Below the pieces are notes generated by a model. That model was not told where the DNA came from, ran no database searches, and worked only from the letters and a program-made list of their open reading frames with translations. A DNA stretch of 64,000 bases from Trifolium pratense (Eukaryota > Streptophyta > Magnoliopsida > Fabales > Fabaceae). Within the stretch, counting starts at the first letter, position 1; each line of letters opens with the position of its first letter. Of this stretch, positions 55,099 through 64,000 are shown in pieces. The position numbers and the translations under genes were made by a program. Location of the stretch: contig NC_060060.1 in NCBI RefSeq assembly GCF_020283565.1, positions 66,697,257 to 66,761,256 on the forward strand. Direction: 5' to 3'.

Positions 55099-55644
55099 TG
55101 CTTTTCAGTTTATTGATTTTTGATGTAATTATTCGGGCCTTATGTTCTCCCTTTTGATTATACTTATCGACAATTTGCAGTTTTTGTAATTGCTCTTTAA
55201 TCTAATCATACCTTAATTATCTGCTCGAATTTTTACCTTCTCGTCTTTGAATGTTTAGACTTAGGTTTTGCATGAGATATTTGTATGTGGTCTTCGTTTG
55301 ACAGCGGGCGTCGTAGATGCCGAGCTTGGGAGGTGAGGGGAACCTTCCCAAGTGTCCGGAGATGTTATCCGAACTCGAAACGAGGAGAGTGGCTGTTGTT
55401 ATGCTTTCCTCCTCGGGGTGTGAACATCCCATCGCGAGCTGGGGTTCTACCGAGCGTGTAATAGGCAATGGCGTTCTGTGGTCTAGAACTATCCTCGCAT
55501 GACGTGGCTCGAGGCACTAGTCTTAGTGCCTCGAACTGGTCTTTAACTTTAAGATTCTTGCCCGTACCTAAGAACTCATCCGTTGTAAAGGAGTGCTTCT
55601 CATCGACGAAGACATAGCCTGCGTTGAAGGGTACATGTTATATG
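55099..55644. other. Untranslated spacer between the two convergent Tat ORFs
   Basis: No domain-bearing ORF. It separates the ends of pol (minus) and the extra ORF (plus). Confidence 0.5.
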
Positions 55645-58600
55645 TGAACTTCAACTATAATATTGTTTGAGCTTTTCGGCATTCCAGGGTCGGGGAAGTT
55701 CTTTTTCGTAGAGGTGCTCTAAATATTACACCCCATTTTCGGTTTTAGCTCAAACTGGATAAGGTCCTTCCCAATTTGCTGCGAGCTTACCATCACGGGA
55801 ATCTTTCTGATTTCGGCGTAGTACGAGCGTACCGATATCGAACTCTCTTTTTATAACCCTTTTGTCGTTCCGTTTCGTTATCTTTTGTTTCAACGAGGCT
55901 TCTCGAAGAGCTGCGCCGTCTCGGAGTTCTTCCAAGAGATCAAGCTCTTATCGGAGCATTTCGTGATTAGCTTCACCATCGAGGGGTATTTCTGTTCGGA
56001 AGGACAATGCTCCGGTTTCTACGAGAATTACAGCTTCGGTTCCATATGTTAATCGAAATGGTGTTTCCCCCGTGGTAGAATGTGGAGTTGTTCGATAGGA
56101 CCAGAGTACGATGTGTAACTCTTCCGTCCATTTTCCCTTTGCATCGTCTAATCCTCTTTTTAGACCTCGCAATATAACTCTATTCGCAGTTTCGGCCTGT
56201 CCGTTAGTTTGCGGATGCTCGACGAAAGTAAAATGTTGAGTTTTCCTATTTTTGCCATGAATTCTCGTACTTTCTTGTTTGTGAATTGAGTCCATTGTCT
56301 GTGATGACGACTTGAGAGATCCCAAATCTCGCAAGTATGTTGCGTTTAAAGAAGCGAAGTACATTAAACGCCGAGATGTTAGCAAGGGGCTCAACTTCGA
56401 TCCATTTTGTGAAGTAGTCGACGGCCACAACCAAGTATTTGTTTTGCCCTGATGCAGTTGGGAATGATCCTAAGAGGTCCATCCCCCACCATGCGAACGG
56501 CCACGGGGATGAGAGCGTTATGAGCTTTCGTGCTAACGAGCGTCCACCAATGTGTTGGTCGTTGATTCCTTCATGGATTTCGCTAAGGATCGAATTCATT
56601 TCCCTTTCTTCGACACATTTTAATAAGGGAATCGAGAATCCTCTATGGTACATTTTTCCATTGAGGATTGCATACGCGCAGACTCTTCTTTTGACCTTAG
56701 TTGTTTCTTTTTTGTCATTGGGTAAACTTCCCACGTTTAAGAAGTTAAACACAGGCGTCATCCAACTGTTGACGTTGATATCGCATATTAGGAAAACCTC
56801 GGATGGCTTTTCTATGCTCGGTTTGGATAGCGTTTCCTGAATGAGTGACTGATTTCCGCCTTTCTTTTTCTTAGTGCTCATGAGCTTTGACAAAATGCCG
56901 GCTCTTCCGTTATGCTCGCGTGGAATGTGTTTGATTTCGGATTCTTTAAATTTAGCTAATTTCTCCTTTATCAAGGTTAGGTATTCTGTGAGCCGCTCAT
57001 CTCTTGTTTGGTATTCCCCGGATACTTGTGACGCGACGAGTTAAGAATCCATGAACATCTTTATTTCCTCGGCTTCCATGTCCTCAGCAAGCCTCAACCC
57101 CGCCAAGAAGGCTTCGTATTCGGCTTGATTGTTCGTCATGGAAAAAGCAAGCTCGAGTGATACTTCGATGAGGACCCCTTCGCCATTTTCAAGTATGATC
57201 CCTGCTCCGCTATCTTGTGGATTTGAGGATCCATCGACAAAGATGGTCCACTTATTTTTATCCGGGGTAGATGGAGTGGTCATTTCGGCTACGAAGTCTG
57301 CAAGTGCTTTTAGGGCTTTTCTACTTTCGTAAAAGATTTCAAATTCAGACAGGTCAAACGGCCATTTCAGCATTCGTCCTGTCATATGTGGTCTTGCGTG
57401 GAGTTGCTTTATTGGTTGATCTGTTCGTACCACGATGGTAAGGGCTAGAAAGTAGTGCCTTAGCTTCCTCGCGGCCATGACTACTGCTAAAACCATTTTT
57501 TCGATCTGCGAGTATCAGAGTTTAGGTCCTTGCAATGCTTTGCTCACAAAATAGACGAGCTTTTTCCCTTCCTCGGTTTCTCTTATGAGTACGCTACTGA
57601 TGGCCTTCGATGCTACGGCCAGATATAAATATAAGGTCTCCCCTTCGCAAGGTCGAGTCAAGACCGGAGGTTTGAATAATGCTCATTTTAAGTGTTGTAA
57701 TGCATCCTCGCATTCCTTTGTCCATTCAAATGTTGATTCTTTTAGAAGTAATTTGAACAAACATAATGCGTGTTGAGCAGATTTTGCGACAAAACGAGAT
57801 AAAGACGTTAGCATCCCATTTAGTGATTGGATTGACTTTTTTGAATCCGGTGTTGGGAATTCAAAGAAAGCTCTACATTTATCGGGGTTAGCTTCGATTC
57901 CTCATTCAGTTAGGTAAAAACCGAGGAACTTTCCAACTTTTACTCCAAATGTACACTTGTCGGGGTTAAATCTCATATTGTATTTGCTCACTTGGTGGAA
58001 CATCTTTTTTAAATGGGTTGTATGATCGCCTTCCTCTTCAGATTTGACGATCATATCATCCACGTAAACTTCGAGCATATCTCCAATTTCATTGTTGAAT
58101 ACTTTGTTCATCATTCTTTGGTATGTGGCACCTGCATTTTTAAGCCCGAACGACATTACATTATAATAATTACCAGATTCGGTCATAAACGCTGTTTTCT
58201 TTTTGTCGATTTCAGTCATTTTTATTAGATTATATCTTGAATACTCATGCATAAACGATAGTCATTTAAATCCTGAAGAATTATCTACTAGTTTGTCTAT
58301 GTTAGGTAAAGAATAAGCATCTTTAGGCAAACCCTATTAAGATCAGTATAATCAACGCACATACGCCACTTTCCATTAGATTTTTTGACAAGTACAACAT
58401 TGGACAGCCAGGTGATATACCTTGCTTCCGAAATAAAATTTGCCTCCAAGAGATCTTTTACAGTTTTTTCTGCAGCCTCCGCTTTCTCGGGAGACTGCTT
58501 CTAGGGGTGTGCAAAAAATTTGGCTACCCTTAACCAAATTGCTAACCAATTCATATCCAATCTTAGTTTGCAAAATCCATTTAAAAATAAAACCACACCA

Positions 58601-59896
58601 CTCTAATAAAAAAACACCAATTATAAACCATAACCACATTTTGTAATTTGGTTTGGAATTGGTTTGAAAATTCAGGCCTAATAGCTAATTCAGGCCCAAT
58701 CTTCAATTTTTTAAATTGTTTATTATATAATAAAATAATTAATTAAAAGAGGTGGTGGAGGACCGGTGGTCAACACGGCGGTCAACGCCGACCACCGGTG
58801 GCCGGCACGGCGACGCTCCGACTTTTAATAATCAGACTTTTAATAATTATTTTAAAAATAATTAAAATATCAGTTTTTAATGTTTTTAGTTTTTAAAAAA
58901 ATCAGTTTTTTTAAAAAATAATTAAAAAAATCAGTTTTTTTAAAAAATAATTAAAAAATCAGTTTTTAATGTATTTAGTTTTTCAAAAGTTTAGTATTTT
59001 AATTTTTTCCTATAATAAATATTAGTTTCTTTTGTATTTAAAAATCAGATTTTTTATTTTAAAAAATTACTCTTTTTTTAAATAATAAAAAATATTTTTA
59101 AAACAATATAAAAAACAAGTTTTCGGCTAAGTAAAAAATAATTTGGGTTTAGAAAAAAAAACTTTGTGGGTTGATTATAAACCAATTCAATCATAAAATT
59201 AATGAAAAATTATGTTTTTAAAATAATTAATAAATCTATTTTTTTAATCAACTAATAAAAAAAATAGTTTAAGTAAAAAACCTATTTAAAATTGGATCAT
59301 GTGAATAACCTAAATTTTATTACAAACCGGTTATAAATTGGTTTCGATCCGGTTAATAACCAAATCCAAATTAGTTTTAAAAAATAACCGGTTTGTCATT
59401 TAAATGGTTTTGGTTTAGAACCAAAATCATCAATTAGGTGTGGTGTGGTTTCCAAACCATGCACACCTCTAACTGCTTCCTACGCCGCTGAAAGACACTA
59501 GCCCTAGGATCTATAGTCAACTGGTGACATGCGACTTCTGGGTTGATTCCGGGCATTTCAGCAGTGCTCCATGCAAAGAGTTCAACATTCCGCTTCAAGC
59601 AAACTACGAGCTGTTTTTTGACCAAGTCGGGGAGTCAAGTGCCGATCTTGATTCTTTTGGTGGGATCCTCGCCAAGTGAGATAAGCTCGAAATCTCCATT
59701 AGGAAATTGGGTGATAGATCTTTTTCTCACCCAAAGGGATATCCTTCTGTTTGTCTTCCTTGTGCTCCTTTTTAGTAATTCGAGCATCAAGGTCGATAGG
59801 ATTAGGAGTTCCAATGGCGTGCACCCCCGGGAATTTATTTTGCTCGGGTTTCTTTTTGGGTGTTACCACAGTGTTGATGTTTTTTGCTGTTGCTTC
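55645..59896 (-). pseudogene. Tat-lineage pol, broken by stops, frameshifts and a MITE
   Basis: On the minus strand from 59896: a pre-RT linker (ERN-type block, NVELFAWSTAEMPGI), then the hAT MITE. Next is reverse transcriptase (VVLVKKSNGKWRMCVDY near 58400, YVDD at 58055-58066) and RNase H (57496 onward), followed by a second RNase H (KWTIFVDGSS, NNQAEYEAFL, about 57260-57060). Integrase has GMDLLGSFP, VVITDNG and HPQTNGQAE pieces (56500-56190), and a short C-terminal tail ends near 55645. Stops occur near 57500, 57050, 57900, 58260-58330 and 55735, and frameshifts near 56270-56240. Normal role: replication and integration. This copy is dead. Confidence 0.8.
58502..59471. mobile_element. hAT-type non-autonomous element, 970 bp
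   Basis: Ends TAGGGGTGTGCA and TGCACACCTCTA, flanked by a perfect 8-bp duplication ACTGCTTC (58494-58501 and 59472-59479), the hAT signature. The interior is AT-rich with a GC-rich palindromic patch at about 58755-58815 (CCACCGGTGG words). No transposase coding region. It interrupts the Tat reverse transcriptase region. Confidence 0.9.
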
Positions 59897-60940
59897 ATGA
59901 AATTCCTGGCACACAGTGGACAGGTGTTGATCAAGGTGTATCAACACTTGTCTGTGGTAGACAGATGTTGTTACCTGGTGCGCCAACACTTGTCTATAAA
60001 CAGAGCAAATAACATAAAACAATACAAACAGTAAAGTAAATAACACACAAGAGTTGTTAACCCAGTTCAGCCTAAAGCCTACTCTGGGGGATACCAATCC
60101 AGGAATGAAGTCCACTATCAGCAGTATTACTTCGAAGCTAAACTCACCCGTCTACAACTTCTCACTTAATCACTACCCAATGACACTTCTACCTAGGAAC
60201 TCATAGATATGAGACCCCGTCTCAATTCCCACCTTAACAACACAGACAGCGTTGTTATTCAATTCAACGATCACACCAGGTGGAGACACACTCCTAAGAA
60301 ACTAGGATTCACTCTTGCTTAAAAGCTTGCGAGTAAACCACACAACACAATAGAACAATCTCCGTACTTAAAAGCTTAGGAGAAGTTCACACTTACAACT
60401 CAATAACACTAAGGTCCTAAGCTTGCATCAATGAGACACAAGAAAGGCTCACAATTAACACTCTAAAATCCCTAAAACTCACGCTTTGTAATAACACGAT
60501 TTTAGATGCTTGAAACCATATGCTTGCCTTCGTATTTATAGTAGTAGAACGACTTGGGCTTCAAGACAAAATTAGGGCTTCTAGAATTGCGGCAGCAGTG
60601 ATATATTTCTGAAAATAATAGTTATATTTTTGAAACGCAAAAATATATTTTCCAAAAATATAATTCCTTTGGAAAATAAAACTAGGGTTTGGCTGCCTCC
60701 TGAAACACATTAAACACGTGTGTCTTCCTCTGTAAGAAACCTTGAAACAATTCTTCAAACAGATCTTCAAAAGATTGAGTAGAAAATAATAACAGCTAGC
60801 TGGCGCGCGCAGATACAGAGACAGGTGTTGTTCCAAAGTGTACCAACATTTGTCACAACACTTGGGGTCAGTACATATGTCTCAACACTTGGCTAAAATA
60901 TGTTTTTGCAAAATGTAGCCAATCATACAAAAACCCAACA
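59897..60940 (-). repeat. 3' LTR of the minus-strand SIRE-like element
   Basis: 1,044 bp, ends TGTTGGG (at 60940) and GGAATTTCA (at 59897) on the minus strand. A TATA-like CTATAAATACG is present near 60531-60541. It abuts Tat pol sequence at 59896. Confidence 0.9.
60531..60541 (-). promoter_or_regulatory. Probable LTR TATA box, minus strand
   Basis: CTATAAATACG on the minus strand, about 400 bases into the LTR, is a good plant TATA sequence. Being in a 3' LTR it would fire toward the Tat remnant. Confidence 0.5.
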
Positions 60941-60955
60941 ATCTCCCCCTTTGGC
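60941..60955 (-). other. Polypurine tract of the SIRE-like element
   Basis: On the minus strand GCCAAAGGGGGAGAT directly precedes the LTR. Confidence 0.85.
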
Positions 60956-61751
60956 AAATTTTGGCTAAAACAATATTAGACCAGTATATGGAGAGATACA
61001 GTATTACCTTTCCTTCGAGTCAACATGATCACACAACTAGGAAAGAAAGTAACACATAATAAAAATTACTTCCAAGAGAGGTAAGTATCATCAGAGGCAA
61101 TGCAACAGCGGAATAAAAACACAACTAGCCTTATGGAACAACACAAGGGAGAAATAAACTCCCATAGTATATACTAAGAAGTAGGAGAAATAAACTCCTA
61201 ATAATGTAAAGCGCATTTCTTCAACATAAGAACATCAGGGAAAAATAAATTCCCATAATCATCTGAGAAAAATAAATTCTCAGTCATAGTAGATAGTGGA
61301 CTTAATAGTCAGGTGCCATAACACTTGGCATAACATTTGTCATCAAATATATTCAGGCGATCAAGAGATACTATCACTCACACTCCCCCTGAATTCATGC
61401 ATACAAACATCAGATAGAGAAAGAATATTCACTACTCCCCCTCAACACATGCATATTACTCACACTCCCCCTCAATACGAGCATAGATCATTTGCACAGA
61501 AACAGTCACCAGATGTGAGAACATCTGTCCACACACTTGTCACACACACACACTACTCCCCCTTTTTAGCCACAATTTAGACAAACATCATGCATAAGAA
61601 ATCATAGGGTAGCAGACAAGAGAATATCATTGTGCACATATTACAGACCATAAAGCACACACAGGTGCTAGAAATCTAGGGCCTTGCCCATAAACGTAAC
61701 AACAAAGAAACACCAAAAGTACATCAGAAAAATATAAGAAGACATCAGAAA

Positions 61752-63812
61752 TCAGATAGAAGTACTTTCATCAGAGTCCTCCATCACATCCTCAGTGTCA
61801 TCATCAGAGCCACTAGTTCCTTCACCTTCTTGTCCATCAGGCTCACCCTCAGCAGTCTCAGCAGCTTTCTCAGCCTTGAGGGCCTCAATCACACGATCTA
61901 TTTTTAGTTTCCTTGCCTCAAGAGCTCTGCTTGCTTCAGTCAGATCTGCAATCATCTGCTTCCTGGAGAGTACACCAGCCTGGACAGATGTGCCAACACC
62001 TGCTGCAACATTTGTCCCTTCAAGCAGCCTCTGCTCAATAACCAACACCCCTTTCCTTTTACAAGGAACATCAGTGCTTCTTAGTATATCTGGGTGTTGC
62101 TCAAGGATGATATTGCATAACAGAGTAGGAAGAGCAACTGGCTTCTCAACAGCATATGTCAGGGCATGGCTTAAGGTTTCTTGGAAGAAATAGGACCCAT
62201 AATCAAACTTTGCCTTTGTACCCACAACATAAATGAACTTTCCCAATCCTCTGGCTACATCACCTGAATGGGTTGTAGGGACCCAATTGTGTGCAGCTAT
62301 CCTATTCAAAACAGCATAAAATGGAGAGAGAGAAGTTGCAGCCAATTTTGCCTTGCTTGGCCATACCTTAATCCTGCCACCTGTGAGGACCTTGCAGACC
62401 TCATTGTCTGTGACTTTTAGAGCAGCCACTTCATCAGAATTTCTTTGCAAATACTGGTTGATCACAGTTGGTGAGAACTTAACACATTTCCCACGAACAA
62501 AAACTTGCCTATATTCAGGACTTGTTGGATCATTAAAGTTGTCAGCCACATTAATCAAAAATTCTTTAACAAGCCTGTCATAGCACTTGTCCAAACCAAC
62601 CACAGTTTTCATCAAACCTGCATACTCAAGAGCTTCAACAACACTTGGACATTCAAGAATATCATCTTTTAAATTTCTTTCCAGAGCCAGCCTCCTATGA
62701 TATACAAATTTCCATCTTGCAGACCCATTTTCCAGATGGAATGAAACATTATCTAATGGAGCATAGGGAACAGATTGAGGGACCTTCTTTCTTCCTACAC
62801 TCTTCCTAGATGTGCTGCCAGATGCAGCAACATCTGTCTCTGGCTCAAAATCAGAATCACTAGTTGGTGGAGCTTTCCTTTTCTTAGTCTCAGTTCTAGG
62901 AACCACCTTACTGACAGGTTTTGGAGGTCCATAAAGAGGCTTTTTACCAGTATCTTTTCTAGCCTTAGAAGGTTTGGGTGTTTGGACAGGTGTGTTAGCA
63001 GTCTCTACACCTTTACCATCCCTACTTCTAGTCCTCCTAGCCACACTAGCTTCAGAATTTGCAGGAATAGACTTTTCACTCACAGTTGTTTCATTAACAA
63101 TTATAACCTCAGGACTTTCATTAGCAACCTTATCAGCAGGAGTCTCTTTATCAGCAGACTTAGGTTGGGGACTCTCATCAGACTCAGAATTGTCCACAAT
63201 ATTTTCCTGTGCCAAGGATGTGGTAACATCTGGCACAACATTTGGCGCAGCGCCATGTGTTGCAACACTTGGCGCAACATGAGTCTCAGGAGCAGTTTTC
63301 TTGAGAGACTCATTAGCAACAGCATCATTGGTCTCAGTGGAAGCACCAATATTAGCATCAACAATAGTAGGGGGGTTAGGAACATTTTTCCCCAATTTTT
63401 CAGACACAGCAGGGTCCTTTAAACCTAGGGTTTCAGCAGGATTTGGAACATCAAGTTTTTGATTAAAAGAATTCTTACCAGATGCGTCAACATTATCCTC
63501 TGCAGCATTATCGGCAGGAGTAGGAGCATCACTCGATGGCAATGGATCAATATATAGTTCAGACATTGTATAAGTCCTTCTCGATTCAGCTCGCGATTTC
63601 TTGCTTTTCTTCTTCGTTTTCTTAATTGAAGCGGAGGGAGATGAAGGATTTGTACTTGTTCGTGATGATTTATCCTTCTTTGCAACTGATTTTCTCCTCA
63701 TCGTTGGACTTGTGGAAGGTATGGTGTTGAGAGGAATAACATCTATCACCATTTGTTGTAGTGATGGAACATCATCATTCTTCGTTGGTGAGGATTTTGC
63801 AGAGTCAGACAT
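61752..63812 (-). CDS. SIRE-type envelope-like / plant transposon protein
   Basis: An open minus-strand frame of 686 codons from the Met at 63812-63810. An upstream Met at 63992 is in frame but adds an atypical leader. The N-terminal half is Ser/Pro/Lys-rich and acidic with a basic KKTKKKSKKSRAESRR patch. Residues about 380-620 form a conserved block (WKFVYHRRLALERNL, GLMKTVVGLDKCYDRLVKEF, VFVRGKCVKFSPTVINQYL) seen in proteins annotated as envelope-like or putative plant transposon proteins. Then comes a short helical segment and a very acidic end. No signal peptide or membrane segment is evident, so an envelope role is doubtful. The ORF lies between pol and the 3' LTR, as in SIRE elements. 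No lesion is seen. Confidence 0.8.
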   Translation of the reverse strand: MSDSAKSSPTKNDDVPSLQQMVIDVIPLNTIPSTSPTMRRKSVAKKDKSSRTSTNPSSPSASIKKTKKKSKKSRAESRRTYTMSELYIDPLPSSDAPTPADNAAEDNVDASGKNSFNQKLDVPNPAETLGLKDPAVSEKLGKNVPNPPTIVDANIGASTETNDAVANESLKKTAPETHVAPSVATHGAAPNVVPDVTTSLAQENIVDNSESDESPQPKSADKETPADKVANESPEVIIVNETTVSEKSIPANSEASVARRTRSRDGKGVETANTPVQTPKPSKARKDTGKKPLYGPPKPVSKVVPRTETKKRKAPPTSDSDFEPETDVAASGSTSRKSVGRKKVPQSVPYAPLDNVSFHLENGSARWKFVYHRRLALERNLKDDILECPSVVEALEYAGLMKTVVGLDKCYDRLVKEFLINVADNFNDPTSPEYRQVFVRGKCVKFSPTVINQYLQRNSDEVAALKVTDNEVCKVLTGGRIKVWPSKAKLAATSLSPFYAVLNRIAAHNWVPTTHSGDVARGLGKFIYVVGTKAKFDYGSYFFQETLSHALTYAVEKPVALPTLLCNIILEQHPDILRSTDVPCKRKGVLVIEQRLLEGTNVAAGVGTSVQAGVLSRKQMIADLTEASRALEARKLKIDRVIEALKAEKAAETAEGEPDGQEGEGTSGSDDDTEDVMEDSDESTSI

Positions 63813-64000
63813 GGTGAGTGAAATGAGGTGAAATTTGTGATTGAAGAAGATGGAAGTTGAACGTTCTCTGAGAAAGGACACATTTGAAGTTGAGTTGATT
63901 TTCGTGAAAGAGAGAGGAAGGTGAGGAGTTTGCGTGAAGATAGGTTGGTTTTGAAAAACCAATAATAACTCCCTTAAGTTAGCGTGCACCAAAAGTGGGA

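Larger units (their letters stand above)
53341..59896 (-). mobile_element. Decayed Tat-lineage Ty3/Gypsy element fragment
   Basis: Minus-strand pol remains (55645-59896) with two RNase H-like segments, and beyond the 3' end of pol an extra ORF on the opposite strand (53518-55098). Such an antisense ORF between pol and the 3' LTR and a dual RNase H are described for Tat-lineage elements. Its own LTRs are not seen. It is bounded on both sides by SIRE-like LTRs. Confidence 0.7.
59897..64000 (-). mobile_element. SIRE-like Copia element, 3' half, minus strand
   Basis: The minus-strand order is envelope-like ORF (63812-61752), a non-coding stretch with GGGAAAAATAAATTCCC-like repeats and CTCCCCCT words, purine tract (60955-60941) and 3' LTR (60940-59897). 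Gag-pol lies outside the window. Confidence 0.85.

Noticed and set aside
61295..61580. 94-codon plus-strand ORF with CTCCCCCT repeats
   Set aside because: It lies in the non-coding stretch between the SIRE envelope-like ORF and the 3' LTR, is repetitive and has no domain.

Overview
This window is nuclear DNA of a flowering plant. The introns have GT/AG borders, the elements are plant-type LINEs, chromoviruses, Tat and SIRE-like retrotransposons, and Helitrons, Tourist, Stowaway and hAT MITEs are all present. The mixture, especially the SIRE-like element with an envelope-like gene, best fits a papilionoid legume. That assignment is an inference from element style. I see no clear single-copy housekeeping gene and no rRNA, tRNA or CRISPR array. 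Almost everything is transposon, transposon cargo or nested debris.

1-8704: a tandem duplication. Block A (1-498 plus 5376-6225) holds a 4.9 kb LINE with a few lesions and a foldback element. Block B (7233-8704) has lost the LINE body, keeps its 3' stub and carries a Tourist-like MITE. Each copy serves as the empty site for insertions in the other.

8705-28284: the most interesting part. A minus-strand Helitron 3' end lies at 8705 and a plus-strand Helitron 3' end at 28281-28284. Between them, all on the + strand, are the C-terminal half of a Helitron helicase (9948-11045), an intact four-exon B3-like gene (11862-14138), an orphan leader exon (15449-15566), a second B3-like gene (15700-26391) and an OTU-type cysteine protease gene (26891-27940). 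All three genes and the orphan exon share a short phase-1 leader exon beginning MSN. A very young Tekay/Del-like chromovirus (15835-24814) sits in the leader exon of the second B3-like gene, with a 5-bp target duplication. Its ORF is intact except for a TGA inside the chromodomain.

28285-44120: AT-rich nested debris. A segment of about 1.9 kb (30130-31990) with a small Myb/SANT-like fragment is repeated at 34985-43980. There it has been split by two Stowaway MITEs, a deleted Copia-like element (35262-37762), a plus-strand Helitron (about 39095-42498) that itself holds a solo Tekay-like LTR, and a minus-strand Helitron (42593-43840). Pieces of two LINEs lie at 33340-34700.

44121-51097: a LINE fragment split by an intact CRM-like chromovirus (44319-49917) whose ORF runs into its 3' LTR, followed by another LINE tail. 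51098-64000: the 3' end of one SIRE-like element (+), a decayed Tat-lineage element (pol on the minus strand, an antisense-type extra ORF on the plus strand) with a hAT MITE in it, and the 3' half of a second SIRE-like element (-) with its envelope-like gene. Likely genuine coding potential is confined to the Helitron cargo genes, the two chromovirus polyproteins and the SIRE envelope-like ORF.
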